Source of the DNA: Halopseudomonas litoralis
GTDB lineage: Bacteria; Pseudomonadota; Gammaproteobacteria; Pseudomonadales; Pseudomonadaceae
NCBI RefSeq assembly: GCF_900105005.1
Contig: NZ_LT629748.1
Span: forward strand, 2,046,001-2,110,000
Direction of reading: 5' to 3'
DNA: 64,000 nucleotides
Below are positions 28,501 to 37,944 of the stretch, piece after piece. Made by a program: the position numbers and the translations under genes. The notes beneath the pieces were generated by a model. That model worked only from the letters and a program-made list of their open reading frames with translations, ran no database searches and had not been told where the DNA came from. The stretch's first letter is position 1. Each line of letters opens with the position of its first letter.

Positions 28501-29535
28501 ATGCCGCAAACCACCACTATCAACCGCCAGATCCTGCTCGCTTCACGCCCAGTGGGCGCACCGGTGCCGGATAACTTCAAGCTGGTCGAATCCGCCGTCC
28601 CCACGCCCGGCCAGGGCCAGATGTTGCTGCGCAACCTCTGGATGTCGCTGGACCCCTACATGCGCGGGCGCATGAGCGATGCCAAGTCCTATGCCGAGCC
28701 GGTAGCTGTCGGTGATGTGATGCCCTGCGGTGGCGTCAGTCGGGTGGTCGAGTCAAACCTCGATGGTTTCGCCGCCGGGGATCTGGTGATGTGCTATACC
28801 GCCGGCTGGCAGGATTACAGCCTGTCCAACGGCAGCATGGTATTCAAGCTGGACCCGAACATGCCCGAACCCTCGCAGGCCCTCGGCGTACTCGGCATGC
28901 CCGGGTTCACCGGCTACATGGGTCTGCTGGATATCGGTCAGCCCAAACCTGGCGAGACCGTGGTGGTCGCCGCAGCCACCGGCCCGGTTGGCAGTGTGGT
29001 CGGCCAGGTGGCCAAACTGAAGGGTTGCCGGGTGGTGGGGATCGCCGGCGGGCCGGAGAAGTGCGCTTATGCGGTGGATGAGCTGGGCTTTGATGCTTGC
29101 CTGGATCACAAGCTCGACAGCCTCGCTGATGATCTGGTCAATGCCTGCCCGGATGGCATCGACGTGTATTTCGAGAACGTAGGCGGCAAGGTGTTCGATG
29201 CGGTCATGCCGTTGCTCAATCCGCATTCGCGGGTGCCGGTGTGCGGTCTGATCGCCCAATACAACGCCACCGAGCTGCCAGCCGGTCCTGACCGTCTGCC
29301 GCAGCTGATGCGCCTGCTGCTGAGCCAGCGCATCCGCATGCAGGCGTTCATCATCTTCGACAACTACGGCCCACACTATCCCGACTTCCTCAAGGAAATG
29401 ACGCCCTGGGTGGCCGAGGGCAAGGTGAAGGTAAAGGAGCACCGGGTGGAAGGCCTGGAGAATGCACCACAGGCCTTCATCGGGCTGCTTGAGGGACAGA
29501 ATTTTGGCAAGATGGTGGTCAAGATCAGCGACTGA
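28501..29535 (+). CDS. NADPH-dependent zinc-free reductase, CurA/leukotriene-B4-dehydrogenase family
   Basis: Medium-chain reductase that reduces activated carbon-carbon double bonds with NADPH. Start chosen at ATG 28501; the frame extends upstream to a TTG without support. The nucleotide-binding loop reads AATGPVGSVVGQVAKLKG followed by GIAGGPEKC; the N-terminus has SLDPYMRGRMSD and the C-terminus VKVKEHRVEGLENAPQAF, all family marks. It has 344 residues. Natural substrate unknown; ybaK follows eight bases later. Confidence 0.88.
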   Translation: MPQTTTINRQILLASRPVGAPVPDNFKLVESAVPTPGQGQMLLRNLWMSLDPYMRGRMSDAKSYAEPVAVGDVMPCGGVSRVVESNLDGFAAGDLVMCYTAGWQDYSLSNGSMVFKLDPNMPEPSQALGVLGMPGFTGYMGLLDIGQPKPGETVVVAAATGPVGSVVGQVAKLKGCRVVGIAGGPEKCAYAVDELGFDACLDHKLDSLADDLVNACPDGIDVYFENVGGKVFDAVMPLLNPHSRVPVCGLIAQYNATELPAGPDRLPQLMRLLLSQRIRMQAFIIFDNYGPHYPDFLKEMTPWVAEGKVKVKEHRVEGLENAPQAFIGLLEGQNFGKMVVKISD

Positions 29536-29543
29536 GAATACGC

Positions 29544-30017
29544 ATGACGCCAGCAACCAAAATGCTCGACAAGGCCAAGGTGGCTTACAGCCTGCATCGT
29601 TACGATCATGATCCGCAGGCTGAGTCCTATGGTGGCGAAGCCGCTGAAAAGCTCGGTCTGAATCCGCAACAGGTGTTCAAGACGCTGCTGGCCTGTACCG
29701 AAACCGGTGAACTGCTGGTAGCCGTGGTACCGGTTGACGGGATTCTCGATCTGAAGCTGCTGGCCAAGGCGGCAGGCGCCAAGAAGGTTGCCATGGCAGA
29801 TCCCGCCGCAGCCCAGCGCAGCACCGGTTATCTGCTGGGCGGCATCAGCCCTCTGGGGCAGAAAAAGAACCTGCGCACCTTCATCGACAGCAGCGCTACC
29901 CGCTGGCCACAGCTGTTCGTCAGCGGCGGGCGCCGGGGCCTGGAAATAGAACTGGACCCGCAGGACCTGGCCCGCCAGACACGCGCCACCTTTGCTGAGG
30001 TCGGTAAAGCCGGCTGA
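29544..30017 (+). CDS. ybaK: Cys-tRNA(Pro)/Cys-tRNA(Cys) deacylase YbaK
   Basis: Trans-editing enzyme that removes cysteine wrongly attached to tRNA-Pro. It has 157 residues. The YbaK/EbsC fold signatures are seen: [48 protein letters not shown] and the C-terminal [16 protein letters not shown]. The lysine of QVFKTL matches the catalytically important one in the family. It lies between the reductase and glpK on the same strand and may be cotranscribed with them. Confidence 0.92.
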   Translation: MTPATKMLDKAKVAYSLHRYDHDPQAESYGGEAAEKLGLNPQQVFKTLLACTETGELLVAVVPVDGILDLKLLAKAAGAKKVAMADPAAAQRSTGYLLGGISPLGQKKNLRTFIDSSATRWPQLFVSGGRRGLEIELDPQDLARQTRATFAEVGKAG

Positions 30018-30045
30018 GCATCCATTGGAACCAAGGGCAACGCCT

Positions 30046-31536
30046 ATGCCAAATCATCTTCTTGCCATCGACCAGGGCACCACCAGCAGCCGCGCCATGG
30101 TATTCGATGCGCACTGTCACTCTGTAAGCGTGGCGCAGCAGGAGTTCGCCCAGTACTTCCCCCATGACGGCTGGGTAGAGCATGATCCAGAGGAAATCTG
30201 GCAAAGTGTGGTGACTGTGGTGCGCGCGGCGCTCGAGCAGGCCAACCTGAGCGTCAGCGACATCCTGGGAATCGGCATCACCAATCAGCGGGAAACCACC
30301 CTCCTCTGGGATGCCGAGACCGGTGAAGCGGTGTACCCGGCCATCGTCTGGCAGGACAGGCGCACTGCGGCTTTCTGCGATCTGCTGCAGGCCGAGGGCC
30401 ATGAGTCCCTGGTCAGCCAGCGCACCGGCCTGCTGATCGATCCCTATTTTTCTGCCACCAAACTGCGCTGGTTGCTGGACAACGTGGACGGTGCACGTGA
30501 GCGCGCTGAACGGGGCGAGTTGCGCTTCGGCACGGTGGACAGCTTCCTGCTGTGGCGCCTGACCGGCGGCCGGGTACATCGCACCGACGCCACCAACGCC
30601 TCGCGCACCATGCTGTTCAATATCCATGATCAGCAGTGGGACCAGGAGCTGCTGCAACTGCTCGATATCCCACCCAGTCTGCTGCCCGAGGTGCTGGATA
30701 ACGCAGCGGATTTCGGGCATACCGATGCAGACCTGTTCGGCGCCAGCCTGCCGATTTCCGCGATGGCCGGTGACCAGCAGGCGGCTCTGGTCGGGCAGGC
30801 CTGCTTTACACCCGGCAGCGTCAAGAGCACCTATGGCACCGGCTGCTTCATGGTGATGAATACCGGCGACCAGCCGGTGACGTCCTCCCACCGACTGCTG
30901 ACCACCGTTGGCTATCGACTGAACGGTCAGACCACCTACGCGCTGGAGGGCAGCATCTTTGTCGCCGGAGCGGCGATCCAGTGGCTGCGCGATGGCTTGA
31001 AACTGATCCGCCACGCCGACGAAACCGAAGCCCTGGCCGAACAGGTGGGTGATCAGAGTGGCGTGTATCTGGTGCCGGCCTTCACCGGTCTGGGCGCGCC
31101 CTATTGGGACCCGCAGGCGCGCGGTGCCATCTTTGGTCTGACGCGGGATACCGGCATCGCCGAAATCGTCACCGCAGGCTTGCAATCGGTGTGCTTCCAG
31201 ACCCGCGATCTGCTTGAAGCCATGACCGCCGATGGCGCCATCGCCACCGCATCGCTGCGCGTGGATGGCGGCATGGTGGTGAATAACTGGATGGTTCAGG
31301 CGCTCTCCAACATCCTCGGTGTGCCGGTGGACCGCCCGCAGGTGACAGAAACCACCGCCTTGGGCGTGGCCTTTTTAGCGGGTTTGCAGCAGGGATTGTT
31401 CGACAGTCTGGAAGACTTCGCCGCGCGTTGGGATTGCGAACGCAGCTTTCACCCAGCCATGCCCGAACAGCGGCGCGAAGCGCTGTATACGGGCTGGCTG
31501 GATGCGGTGCGACGGATCAGGAATCAGAGCCCTTGA
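30046..31536 (+). CDS. glpK: Glycerol kinase
   Basis: Phosphorylates glycerol to glycerol-3-phosphate with ATP in the cytoplasm. Start at ATG 30046. The ATP-binding start [37 protein letters not shown], the active-site TLFNIH-like segment and [13 protein letters not shown] all match FGGY kinases. It has 496 residues. No glpF, glpD or glpR is near, which is unusual for a pseudomonad. The 3' end overlaps the convergent transporter gene by 20 bases. Confidence 0.95.
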   Translation: MPNHLLAIDQGTTSSRAMVFDAHCHSVSVAQQEFAQYFPHDGWVEHDPEEIWQSVVTVVRAALEQANLSVSDILGIGITNQRETTLLWDAETGEAVYPAIVWQDRRTAAFCDLLQAEGHESLVSQRTGLLIDPYFSATKLRWLLDNVDGARERAERGELRFGTVDSFLLWRLTGGRVHRTDATNASRTMLFNIHDQQWDQELLQLLDIPPSLLPEVLDNAADFGHTDADLFGASLPISAMAGDQQAALVGQACFTPGSVKSTYGTGCFMVMNTGDQPVTSSHRLLTTVGYRLNGQTTYALEGSIFVAGAAIQWLRDGLKLIRHADETEALAEQVGDQSGVYLVPAFTGLGAPYWDPQARGAIFGLTRDTGIAEIVTAGLQSVCFQTRDLLEAMTADGAIATASLRVDGGMVVNNWMVQALSNILGVPVDRPQVTETTALGVAFLAGLQQGLFDSLEDFAARWDCERSFHPAMPEQRREALYTGWLDAVRRIRNQSP

Positions 31537-32689
31537 GCGGGGGCTCCGGCGGCGCAACGACCCCGACCTCAGGCGCACAGACGATATCCTCCATCTCGTC
31601 GATCGTCGCCACTTCCTCGGTCGGCACTGCCACCATCTGATGCTCTTCCCGCGCCTCGGCATACAGACTCCAGGCAGCAATGAACAGGGCCGCGATCAGC
31701 GGTCCGATGACAAAGCCATTGAGCCCGAACAGGGCCATGCCGCCAAGGGTGGAAATCAACACCACGTAGTCCGGCAGTTTGGTGTCCTTGCCGACCAGAA
31801 TCGGGCGCAGCACGTTGTCCGCAAGGCCGATGACCACAGCGCCGAAGGCCGTCAGCACCGCCGCTTGCCAGACCGCGCCAGTGGCCAGGAAGTAGATCGC
31901 CACCGGTCCCCAGATCAGGCCCGCACCCACCGCCGGCAGCAATGACAGCACCGCCATGATCACGCCCCAGAGCAACGCGCCCTGCAATCCGAGTGCCCAG
32001 AAAATGAAGCCGCCGAGCGCGCCCTGTATCACCGCCACGGCAATGTTGCCCTTGACGGTCGCCTTGACCACAGTAGTGAATTTGCTCAGCAGATGCTGTT
32101 TGTAGATCTCCCCCAGCGGAATCGCCCGACGCACCCTGGCCGCCACCTGACGCCCGTCGCGCAGCAGGAAGAACAGGAGGTAGAGCATGATTGCGAAGCT
32201 GATCAGGAACTGGAAGGTGTTCTGGCCGATGCTGAAGGCCTTGGTCGCCAGGTACTGGCTACCGCTCATGGCCAGGCTGGAGATGCGCTCCTGCACACTG
32301 GAGATATCCGTCATGCCGAAGCGCACCAGCAGATCCTGGGCGAAACTCGGCAAGGCATTGATGACCTGTTCCAGATAACCACCGAAATCCAGCGTGCCCG
32401 AATCGATGCGCTGATAGATGGCTGCCCCTTCCTGAACCAGCGCCCCGGCCAGCAGACTGACCGGCAGAATCACGATAAACAGGATGATCAACAGTGTCGC
32501 CAGCGCGGCCATGCCGCGCCGCTGATTGAAACGTGCCTCGAAACGGCGCTGCATCGGTTGAAAGATCAGCGCCAGGATGGTGCCCCAGAATACCGCGCTG
32601 TAGAACGGCAACAGCAACCACACGAAGGCCACTGAAACCAGTGCCAACAGCAGAAGAAAGCTCTTGTTCTCGAGATTGTCGTTAGTCAT
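31517..32689 (-). CDS. AI-2E family (PerM/DUF20) membrane transporter
   Basis: Membrane protein of 390 residues with about eight hydrophobic segments and the family signatures [35 protein letters not shown] and the C-terminal [20 protein letters not shown]. Start chosen at ATG 32689 (MTNDNLEN). Members include PerM and AI-2 exporter TqsA; the substrate here is unknown. The acidic C-terminal tail is encoded over the end of glpK. Confidence 0.88.
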   Translation of the reverse strand: MTNDNLENKSFLLLLALVSVAFVWLLLPFYSAVFWGTILALIFQPMQRRFEARFNQRRGMAALATLLIILFIVILPVSLLAGALVQEGAAIYQRIDSGTLDFGGYLEQVINALPSFAQDLLVRFGMTDISSVQERISSLAMSGSQYLATKAFSIGQNTFQFLISFAIMLYLLFFLLRDGRQVAARVRRAIPLGEIYKQHLLSKFTTVVKATVKGNIAVAVIQGALGGFIFWALGLQGALLWGVIMAVLSLLPAVGAGLIWGPVAIYFLATGAVWQAAVLTAFGAVVIGLADNVLRPILVGKDTKLPDYVVLISTLGGMALFGLNGFVIGPLIAALFIAAWSLYAEAREEHQMVAVPTEEVATIDEMEDIVCAPEVGVVAPPEPPLKGSDS

Positions 32690-32868
32690 GACCAGCGGGC
32701 CACTCCTGATTCCATAGAAGCAGTCGAGGATACCAGTGGCGGGCAATCGCAGATAGCACGCAGGCGACTATTTCCGCTGACTATGTGCCCTGGTGCGAAA
32801 GATCAAACCCTCCAGCCAGGCTACTGTCACAGCTGAAGAGACATTTCATTGCAGATGGGAGAGACAAT

Positions 32869-33162
32869 ATGAAGACCGCTTCATTGATCATCGCCACCGC
32901 CTTACTCGCCAGCCCGATCGCCTTCGCCGAAGACGTCACCTGCCAATCCAATATGCAGGAGCTGGCCAGATACTCCTCCGCCCCACTCGACCAGCTCACC
33001 GACGACGCGCGCACGCAACTGGAAGATCACATCCGCCTCGCCGGCGAAGCTCAGACAGATGGCGACGAAAAGGGTTGCATCGTGCATTCCAGCAAGGCAT
33101 TGCAGGAAATCAACAGCATTGGTCAGGAGGATGAACAGGGGCAGCGCAACAGCAATAACTGA
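32869..33162 (+). CDS. Small secreted protein of unknown function
   Basis: 97 residues starting at ATG 32869 behind a GGGAGA ribosome site. A signal peptide (KTASLIIATALLASPIAFA) is followed by a 77-residue mature domain with two cysteines (VTCQSN and KGCIVH) that could form a disulfide. I do not recognise a family. A strong terminator follows, and it is the last host gene before the prophage. Confidence 0.75.
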   Translation: MKTASLIIATALLASPIAFAEDVTCQSNMQELARYSSAPLDQLTDDARTQLEDHIRLAGEAQTDGDEKGCIVHSSKALQEINSIGQEDEQGQRNSNN

Positions 33163-33183
33163 TCAGTGCAGGGCAAAAACAAC

Positions 33184-33206
33184 AAAACCCGCTTATGGCG
33201 GGTTTT
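33184..33206 (+). terminator. Intrinsic terminator at the host-prophage border
   Basis: AAAACCCGC-TTATG-GCGGGTTTT: a 9-bp stem whose right arm ends in four T. It ends transcription of the small secreted-protein gene and stands immediately before the tRNA-like junction sequence. Confidence 0.85.
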
Positions 33207-33212
33207 GGCAAT

Positions 33213-33243
33213 TGGTCGGAGCGACTTGGATAGAACTCGACCT
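33213..33243 (-). other. Putative attL: tRNA 3'-end-like sequence
   Basis: Read on the minus strand this ends in AAGTCGCTCCGACCA, which looks like an acceptor stem plus CCA; the CCGACCA ending is typical of bacterial tRNA-Pro. Further back, the T-arm does not pair properly, so this is not a working tRNA. A duplicated tRNA 3' end at one prophage border is the usual result of tRNA-targeted integration. The core is probably 33213-33226. The intact tRNA would then lie at the other border, beyond the window. Confidence 0.45.
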
Positions 33244-33312
33244 ATAAGCTATTGATCACAATGCAATTTACCTAACTCAATAAATACAGGCATACACGCT
33301 GGCATACAAGGT

Positions 33313-33540
33313 TCACAGCCCTGATGATTCTGCGCGAACTCTGATCCAGTGCTGAATGTCCTGCAGTCTGTACCCCACCGGCGCATTTCTGGCTGTGCTA
33401 TCGCTGAGCATCACCGGCTTCGGGAAGTGCGGGTCACTCTTCGAATACCGGTAGGCTGTGGCCCTGGACAGGCCGGTCAGTTTCAGCAGCATTGGCAGGC
33501 GCACCAGGGACTGCATCTGAGCTTGCTTATTGGTTGTCAT
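33313..33540 (-). CDS. AlpA-family DNA-binding protein, likely excisionase/regulator
   Basis: 75 residues with a MerR/AlpA-type winged helix: LVRLPMLLKLTGLSRATAYR, then FPKPVMLSDSTARNAPVGYR and the DIQHWI end. AlpA proteins activate or direct excision by an integrase. It is the leftmost phage gene, beside the putative attachment site, which suits an excisionase. It overlaps the stop of the upstream gene by 14 bases, at the conserved junction described separately. Confidence 0.8.
   Translation of the reverse strand: MTTNKQAQMQSLVRLPMLLKLTGLSRATAYRYSKSDPHFPKPVMLSDSTARNAPVGYRLQDIQHWIRVRAESSGL
33525..33540 (-). repeat. 16-bp stop/start junction repeat, copy 1
   Basis: GCTTATTGGTTGTCAT on the plus strand; on the coding strand it holds the next gene's ATG and the previous gene's TAA. 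It is identical to copies 2 and 3. Confidence 0.9.
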
Positions 33541-33814
33541 GTTCCAGCCTCCACTTGGTGTTGTTGCTCTGGCTGCGGTCTGCTGTTACCAGCCCGTCGC
33601 GCTCCATGCGTTCCAGCTCTTGCCGGATCACTTTGGTGGCCCTGGGGATCTTGAACTTGAACCACCAAGTGCAATAAGCAAACGTCTTGTCATGCCAGCT
33701 CAAAGCATCTTCGCCATGCTCTGCCCATCGCTCGCGGCCCTCTGCTTTCCCCCTGCCTATCTCCGCGATGATGGCGGCGCGCAGCGCTGGATCGTGCGGC
33801 TTATTGGTTGTCAT
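33527..33814 (-). CDS. Phage accessory protein of unknown function
   Basis: 95 residues from ATG 33814 (MTTNKPHD). It is basic and helical (PALRAAIIAEIGRGKAEGRE) with a C-terminal half resembling a winged-helix segment (ATKVIRQELERMERDGLVTA, then WRLEHDNQ), so DNA binding is possible. Both ends lie in the 16-bp junction repeat shared with its neighbours. Confidence 0.6.
   Translation of the reverse strand: MTTNKPHDPALRAAIIAEIGRGKAEGRERWAEHGEDALSWHDKTFAYCTWWFKFKIPRATKVIRQELERMERDGLVTADRSQSNNTKWRLEHDNQ
33799..33814 (-). repeat. 16-bp stop/start junction repeat, copy 2
   Basis: Same GCTTATTGGTTGTCAT; it joins the 75-residue gene at 33801-34028 to the 95-residue gene. Confidence 0.9.
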
Positions 33815-34028
33815 CAATAATCTCCTCAGCCGAATCAATTCTCACAGCCCACGCGCTATGGCGAGTCGGGTTGCCCATCAGCGTCCTGACTTTCTCGAAA
33901 GCCTCGTCGTGATTGTGTGCAATAACGGATACAGACTGCGCCCTATCCCAGCGCGTCATGTAGTAGCCGGTGGGGTCAGATTCGACTACCCGAGCATTGA
34001 AGCGGAACAACGGCTTATTGGTTGTCAT
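33801..34028 (-). CDS. Phage accessory protein of unknown function
   Basis: 75 residues (MTTNKPLFRFNARVVESDPT ...) with a possible small beta/alpha fold: YYMTRWDRAQSVSVIAHNHD followed by EAFEKVRTLMG. No family is recognised. It starts and stops in the same 16-bp junction sequence as its neighbours. Confidence 0.6.
   Translation of the reverse strand: MTTNKPLFRFNARVVESDPTGYYMTRWDRAQSVSVIAHNHDEAFEKVRTLMGNPTRHSAWAVRIDSAEEIIDDNQ
34013..34028 (-). repeat. 16-bp stop/start junction repeat, copy 3
   Basis: Same GCTTATTGGTTGTCAT; it joins the 55-residue gene at 34015-34182 to the 75-residue gene. Confidence 0.9.
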
Positions 34029-34182
34029 GGCTGGGCTCCTTAATCACTTTCAAGAAATCCCTAATTGTTGCCTCCATAGATGCCGCAGCGGCGTTGCATT
34101 TTCCGTCCCGTTCGCTGCTGTATATCTTCTCTAGTTCGTCCAAGCGGAAGAATGCTTTCTTCAAGAAATCAAAGTCGCTCAT
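34015..34182 (-). CDS. Small phage protein, helical
   Basis: 55 residues (MSDFDFLKKAFFRLDELEKI ...), predicted as two helices. Start ATG 34182 overlaps the stop of the upstream 255-residue gene by four bases (ATGA). It ends at the third 16-bp junction. Unknown function. Confidence 0.55.
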   Translation of the reverse strand: MSDFDFLKKAFFRLDELEKIYSSERDGKCNAAAASMEATIRDFLKVIKEPSHDNQ

Positions 34183-34946
34183 GAGATACCCCCTTTGCGG
34201 TGGGCGGCAATAAATTGCTCGCACCGATCCCAGAACTCGGTATCCAATGGACGGCCATCCAGCACACCTTCCAGCGCCTCCACCAGCCCCGAAACGTCCG
34301 GCGCGGGCTGCGGTGTTTCTCTGGTCGCGCACCGGTGTTGGTGGATGTGTACGAGGACTATCGGGCCGTCCTGCCCCTGGGCCATGACATTGAGGGTATA
34401 AACTCCGTCGGTTAAGTCTTCGCCCACGGCTATATCGACTCCGTTGATTGTCGTGAAGTCCATACCGTCTCGACAGGTGCAGCACTTCGGTTGCTGGCTT
34501 TCGGGCTGCTGGGCTTCCGCTGCGCATTTGCAGTAGGTGCCGTAAGCGCCGCATTCCAGATCGCAGTCTGCGTACTTGTCGGGCTGCTGCTCTGCGGGCT
34601 GCATGGCCTCCGTGGCGACATGCAATCTTCCAACACCCCTGCAATCAGGACATTCGACAACGAAAGCATCGGCAGCATCACATGGGCGCGGATTCTCGTA
34701 CCGCTCCCAGTCCGTGATGATTTCGCCGTTTCCTTGGCAGCGCTCGCACTGAACGCAGCGGCATGGGGATGACTCCCCCTGCACAGCAGGCGCTGCATTG
34801 AGCAATGCCTCCCGGTACTGTCTCACACTCTGAAACGACATTGCGAAGGCGTCATTTCCTATCAGGCAGACCAGCGCTTCAAGCTGTCCGATATCGCCCG
34901 TGGTAATCTCTGTCTGGCTACTGCCGTGTGCTTCATGTTCTTGCAT
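34179..34946 (-). CDS. Cysteine-rich phage early protein of unknown function
   Basis: 255 residues. The middle holds zinc-knuckle-like or DnaJ-type cysteine pairs (CVQCERCQGNGE, CPDCRGVGRL) and more cysteines (CDLECGAYGTYCKC, CCTCRDG). The C-terminus ends in a helical segment seen in many phage ead/Ea-type proteins (LVEALEGVLDG ... WDRCEQFIAAHRKGG). It sits directly downstream of the primase gene. No assigned role. Confidence 0.65.
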   Translation of the reverse strand: MQEHEAHGSSQTEITTGDIGQLEALVCLIGNDAFAMSFQSVRQYREALLNAAPAVQGESSPCRCVQCERCQGNGEIITDWERYENPRPCDAADAFVVECPDCRGVGRLHVATEAMQPAEQQPDKYADCDLECGAYGTYCKCAAEAQQPESQQPKCCTCRDGMDFTTINGVDIAVGEDLTDGVYTLNVMAQGQDGPIVLVHIHQHRCATRETPQPAPDVSGLVEALEGVLDGRPLDTEFWDRCEQFIAAHRKGGIS

Positions 34947-34988
34947 GGGTACTCTCCTTTGGTGATAACAACAGGGCGTTGCCGCGCC

Positions 34989-37673
34989 CTACTTCTTGAA
35001 GATCCAGCACTTGATGGTGCCGGGTTTGGGTTTGTCGAAGGCTTCGACGCGGGCACTGGCGCGGATGACGCTGTGCACGGCGCGACTGCTTTCGATGAAT
35101 TTGTGGCTTCGGCTCTCTTTCAGCAGCTCGCGCAGCAGGGTCAGGTCGGCGATGTTCTGACGGTTGTTGGCCGCGACCTTGGCGAACTCGTTGAGGTTGA
35201 TGGCAATGAGCTTGGGGTCGGCGCTGTGGTTGACCACCGGGCCTTCTTCCAGCGATTCCAGGTACTCGTACACCTCCCAGAACTCGGCCACGGCCGGGTG
35301 GTCTGCGTTGACCGCCTGCTGGCGAGCCACTGCCATGCCGCGCAGCACCAGTTCCACTTCGGCGCGCTGGGCTTGGGTGATCGGCATCAGGTGTTCCAGG
35401 CAATCGACCAGGGCCATCATCTGGGCATGGTTCTTGGCGATGCGCTCGATGCGGATCTCTTTCAGGCCGCGCAGCTCCTTTTCGTACACGCCGACGCGGC
35501 TGCCAAAGGTGGCGACCATCTGGTCTTCCAGTCGCAAGGCGCGGACCAGGAATTGGCTGACGTCCTCGGTCTGCATCAGGTTGAGGTTGTCCGCCGCGGC
35601 GCGGCTGGCATCGGTGGCCACCGGACGCTGAAAGTGCAACTTGACGATACGGGTCAGGATCGCCTCGGACGCACTCACTGCCGCGTTCTGGCTGATGGCG
35701 ATGGTGCCGCGAAACGGTGGCTCATAGGTCTCGTTGCCGGCGGTCTTCACGCCCCGCGTGCGCAGCGTGCCTCCGCCGTAGAAGTCCTTGAGCTCGTCCC
35801 AGTCGAATGACTTGGCGTGGGCTTTGTCCGGCTCGTTGCGGTCACCCTCGATCAGCACCACCGGCATGCCGGATACCTGCCCCATGGCCCGGGAACGACC
35901 CGCTACTGACGACTTGGATGGGTCAAAGCCCTCGTAGTCGCGGCCGAAGAGCTTCCACAGAAACTGGATCAGCGTTGACTTGCCCGCGCCCGCCTCGCCG
36001 GTAATCTCCAGAAATGGAAAGGACTTGTACTGGGCACGGATCTGCTCGGCGTACAGCGAGCCGACCCAGAACGCCAGGGCGATGACGCCCTTGGCGCCGA
36101 AAGCGGTCCACAGCCAGCCCAGCCATTCCTCACGGTACTTGTTTTCACTGAGACTGATCTCCAGCGGGATGGTTTTCAGCAGGCTTTTCAGGCGCAGCTT
36201 GCCGAACTCGAAGAAGTCTTCCTCGTTGACCTGGTACAGCTGGCCGCCCTTGATGGCAATGTCGCCGAGCACATAGCACTGGTGCTCCTTGCTGTAACCG
36301 ATGTAATCGATGGTCTCGACGGTTTTGATGCCGAACAGCTGGTCCTGCATGATCCTGTCCAGCTGCTGGCCGGACCCGGTGAAGTAAGCGCCTGCACCGG
36401 TCGACACCAGACGCTTTTTGAACTCCGCCGCCGCCGACACCTGGCCGCCGGTGAAGGTGCTCTTGACGCTGCCGCCGTCATGGGGGAAGTCGATCCGAAA
36501 GTAATACCACGACTCGTCAGTAATCTCGTTGCGCTGGAAGTAGAGCGCCTGCGGGTAGCAGTTGGCGATGCGGATCACCGCGCCGGACTGCTCCAGGGCC
36601 TTTTCGCGCAACTCAAAGTCAGACATGGTGCGCACGTCCACGCTCTCTGACTCGCTCAGCTCGGTCAGGACCTTGTTGTACTTGGTCATGTCCAGCTTGA
36701 ACCAGTACAGGTTGCTGTTGAACCCGAAATAGAACTCCTGCCGCTCGCGCCAGGTGTACATCAGCAGGCCCTTTTCACCAGCGGTCTTGGCCGTCAGCAG
36801 GTCGCCGTGGTGGCGCACCTCCTTGATTTTTTCCTCGGTCAGCTGCTCCAGCTGGTGCAGGTCGTTCCAGTCGTGCTTGCGCTGGCCCTGGAGAATCTGC
36901 GCAGCTGAGCAGCGCCAATCGTCCTGCTCGGCACGGTCTACCCATTTGCGGGTGTAGCTCTGGCCTGCGTGGTCGCCGTCCAGCGCCCAGACCAGCTTGG
37001 GCAGCTTACTGCCATTGGTCTTGCAGTCAGCGGCCAGCGCTGCCAGAGCCTTTTCCGGGTAGTTGTTGCAGCTCATGATGGACACGGCGCTGATGCCGTT
37101 ATGCACCAGGGCGATGGCATCGAAGATGCCTTCCACAATCCACAGCTCATCAACTGCAAGCAGGTCGACGCAGGGCGGGCACCACCAGCCGCCTTTGTGG
37201 CTGGTGCCGTAGGAGAAGCGCGCCTTCTTCTTGCCAAACCGGTGCGGCTGGTCGATCAGCCGCTCCCAGTAACCGCCGCCGGGCAGCTCAAAGCGCACCG
37301 TGGCAGAGCCAATACCCAGCTCGCGGTCGTGGTAGTACTCCTGGGTATACCAGCCGCCGATCAGCTCTTCTTTGAAGCCGCGGGCATATTCCAGGTACGC
37401 CCGGGCCGTTGCCTTGGGCTGCTCGGGCGTAGCCTTGTAGCGCTCACTCCAGTCGTTGAACAGGTCGTCAAACAGGTCTTTTACGTGGAAGGTGTCGCCG
37501 CATTTGCTCTCACGGCCGCAGCGCAGTACCCAAGGGTTCTGGGCGTGGGTATACAGCTCCTTTTTGCCACAGGATGGGCAGATGCCGCCACGGATCCACT
37601 CGCCAGAGACCTTGCTCAGGCTGTAGTTCACCGCGATGCGGTTGAGCACTTCACGTTGCAGTTCGGCTTGCAT
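34989..37673 (-). CDS. Phage replication protein: zinc-finger/TOPRIM primase with helicase-like ATPase
   Basis: 894 residues. Residues 25-60 form a CHC2-like zinc finger (ICPSCGKKEL ... RCGRESKCGDTFH). The TOPRIM part has LWIVEGIFDAIALVHNG and LVWALDGDHAGQSY. The C-terminal half is an ATPase with Walker A GEAGAGKSTLIQFLW, Walker B-like VVLIEGDRN and RGTIAISQNA. Such fused proteins start phage DNA replication in place of P2 gpA. It starts two bases from the stop of the 80-residue gene upstream. It is the main early gene of the leftward operon. Confidence 0.88.
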   Translation of the reverse strand: MQAELQREVLNRIAVNYSLSKVSGEWIRGGICPSCGKKELYTHAQNPWVLRCGRESKCGDTFHVKDLFDDLFNDWSERYKATPEQPKATARAYLEYARGFKEELIGGWYTQEYYHDRELGIGSATVRFELPGGGYWERLIDQPHRFGKKKARFSYGTSHKGGWWCPPCVDLLAVDELWIVEGIFDAIALVHNGISAVSIMSCNNYPEKALAALAADCKTNGSKLPKLVWALDGDHAGQSYTRKWVDRAEQDDWRCSAAQILQGQRKHDWNDLHQLEQLTEEKIKEVRHHGDLLTAKTAGEKGLLMYTWRERQEFYFGFNSNLYWFKLDMTKYNKVLTELSESESVDVRTMSDFELREKALEQSGAVIRIANCYPQALYFQRNEITDESWYYFRIDFPHDGGSVKSTFTGGQVSAAAEFKKRLVSTGAGAYFTGSGQQLDRIMQDQLFGIKTVETIDYIGYSKEHQCYVLGDIAIKGGQLYQVNEEDFFEFGKLRLKSLLKTIPLEISLSENKYREEWLGWLWTAFGAKGVIALAFWVGSLYAEQIRAQYKSFPFLEITGEAGAGKSTLIQFLWKLFGRDYEGFDPSKSSVAGRSRAMGQVSGMPVVLIEGDRNEPDKAHAKSFDWDELKDFYGGGTLRTRGVKTAGNETYEPPFRGTIAISQNAAVSASEAILTRIVKLHFQRPVATDASRAAADNLNLMQTEDVSQFLVRALRLEDQMVATFGSRVGVYEKELRGLKEIRIERIAKNHAQMMALVDCLEHLMPITQAQRAEVELVLRGMAVARQQAVNADHPAVAEFWEVYEYLESLEEGPVVNHSADPKLIAINLNEFAKVAANNRQNIADLTLLRELLKESRSHKFIESSRAVHSVIRASARVEAFDKPKPGTIKCWIFKK

Positions 37674-37916
37674 TTATTCCGCCCCGCCTGCGCTCTCGCG
37701 CTCAGCCATATTCAGTGCCGCCACCAGCTTGACGCTGGCGGCCATGTCTGGGCAGCTGGCGACGATGTGCCCGGCCCGCATTGCGTGAGGGATGTACCTG
37801 TACCGGTCACACCAGAATTCATCCTGCAGGCGCTGGCGATGCATGACCTGCAGGGTGCCGCGCAGTGCGGCCGCCTGCTTCTCGGTCAGTTCCAGATTGA
37901 TGCTGATAGTGCGCAT
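37674..37916 (-). CDS. Small phage early protein
   Basis: 80 residues (MRTISINLELTEKQAAALRG ...), helical, placed directly before the primase gene with touching ends, so probably coupled to it. No family is recognised. Confidence 0.6.
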   Translation of the reverse strand: MRTISINLELTEKQAAALRGTLQVMHRQRLQDEFWCDRYRYIPHAMRAGHIVASCPDMAASVKLVAALNMAERESAGGAE

Positions 37917-37944
37917 GACGGCTCCCCTTGCCTTGGCGAATGGA

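Noticed and set aside
33213..33290. A functional tRNA gene at the prophage border
   Set aside because: Only the last 14 or so bases fit; T-arm pairing fails and no anticodon arm can be folded, so it is treated as an attachment-site remnant.
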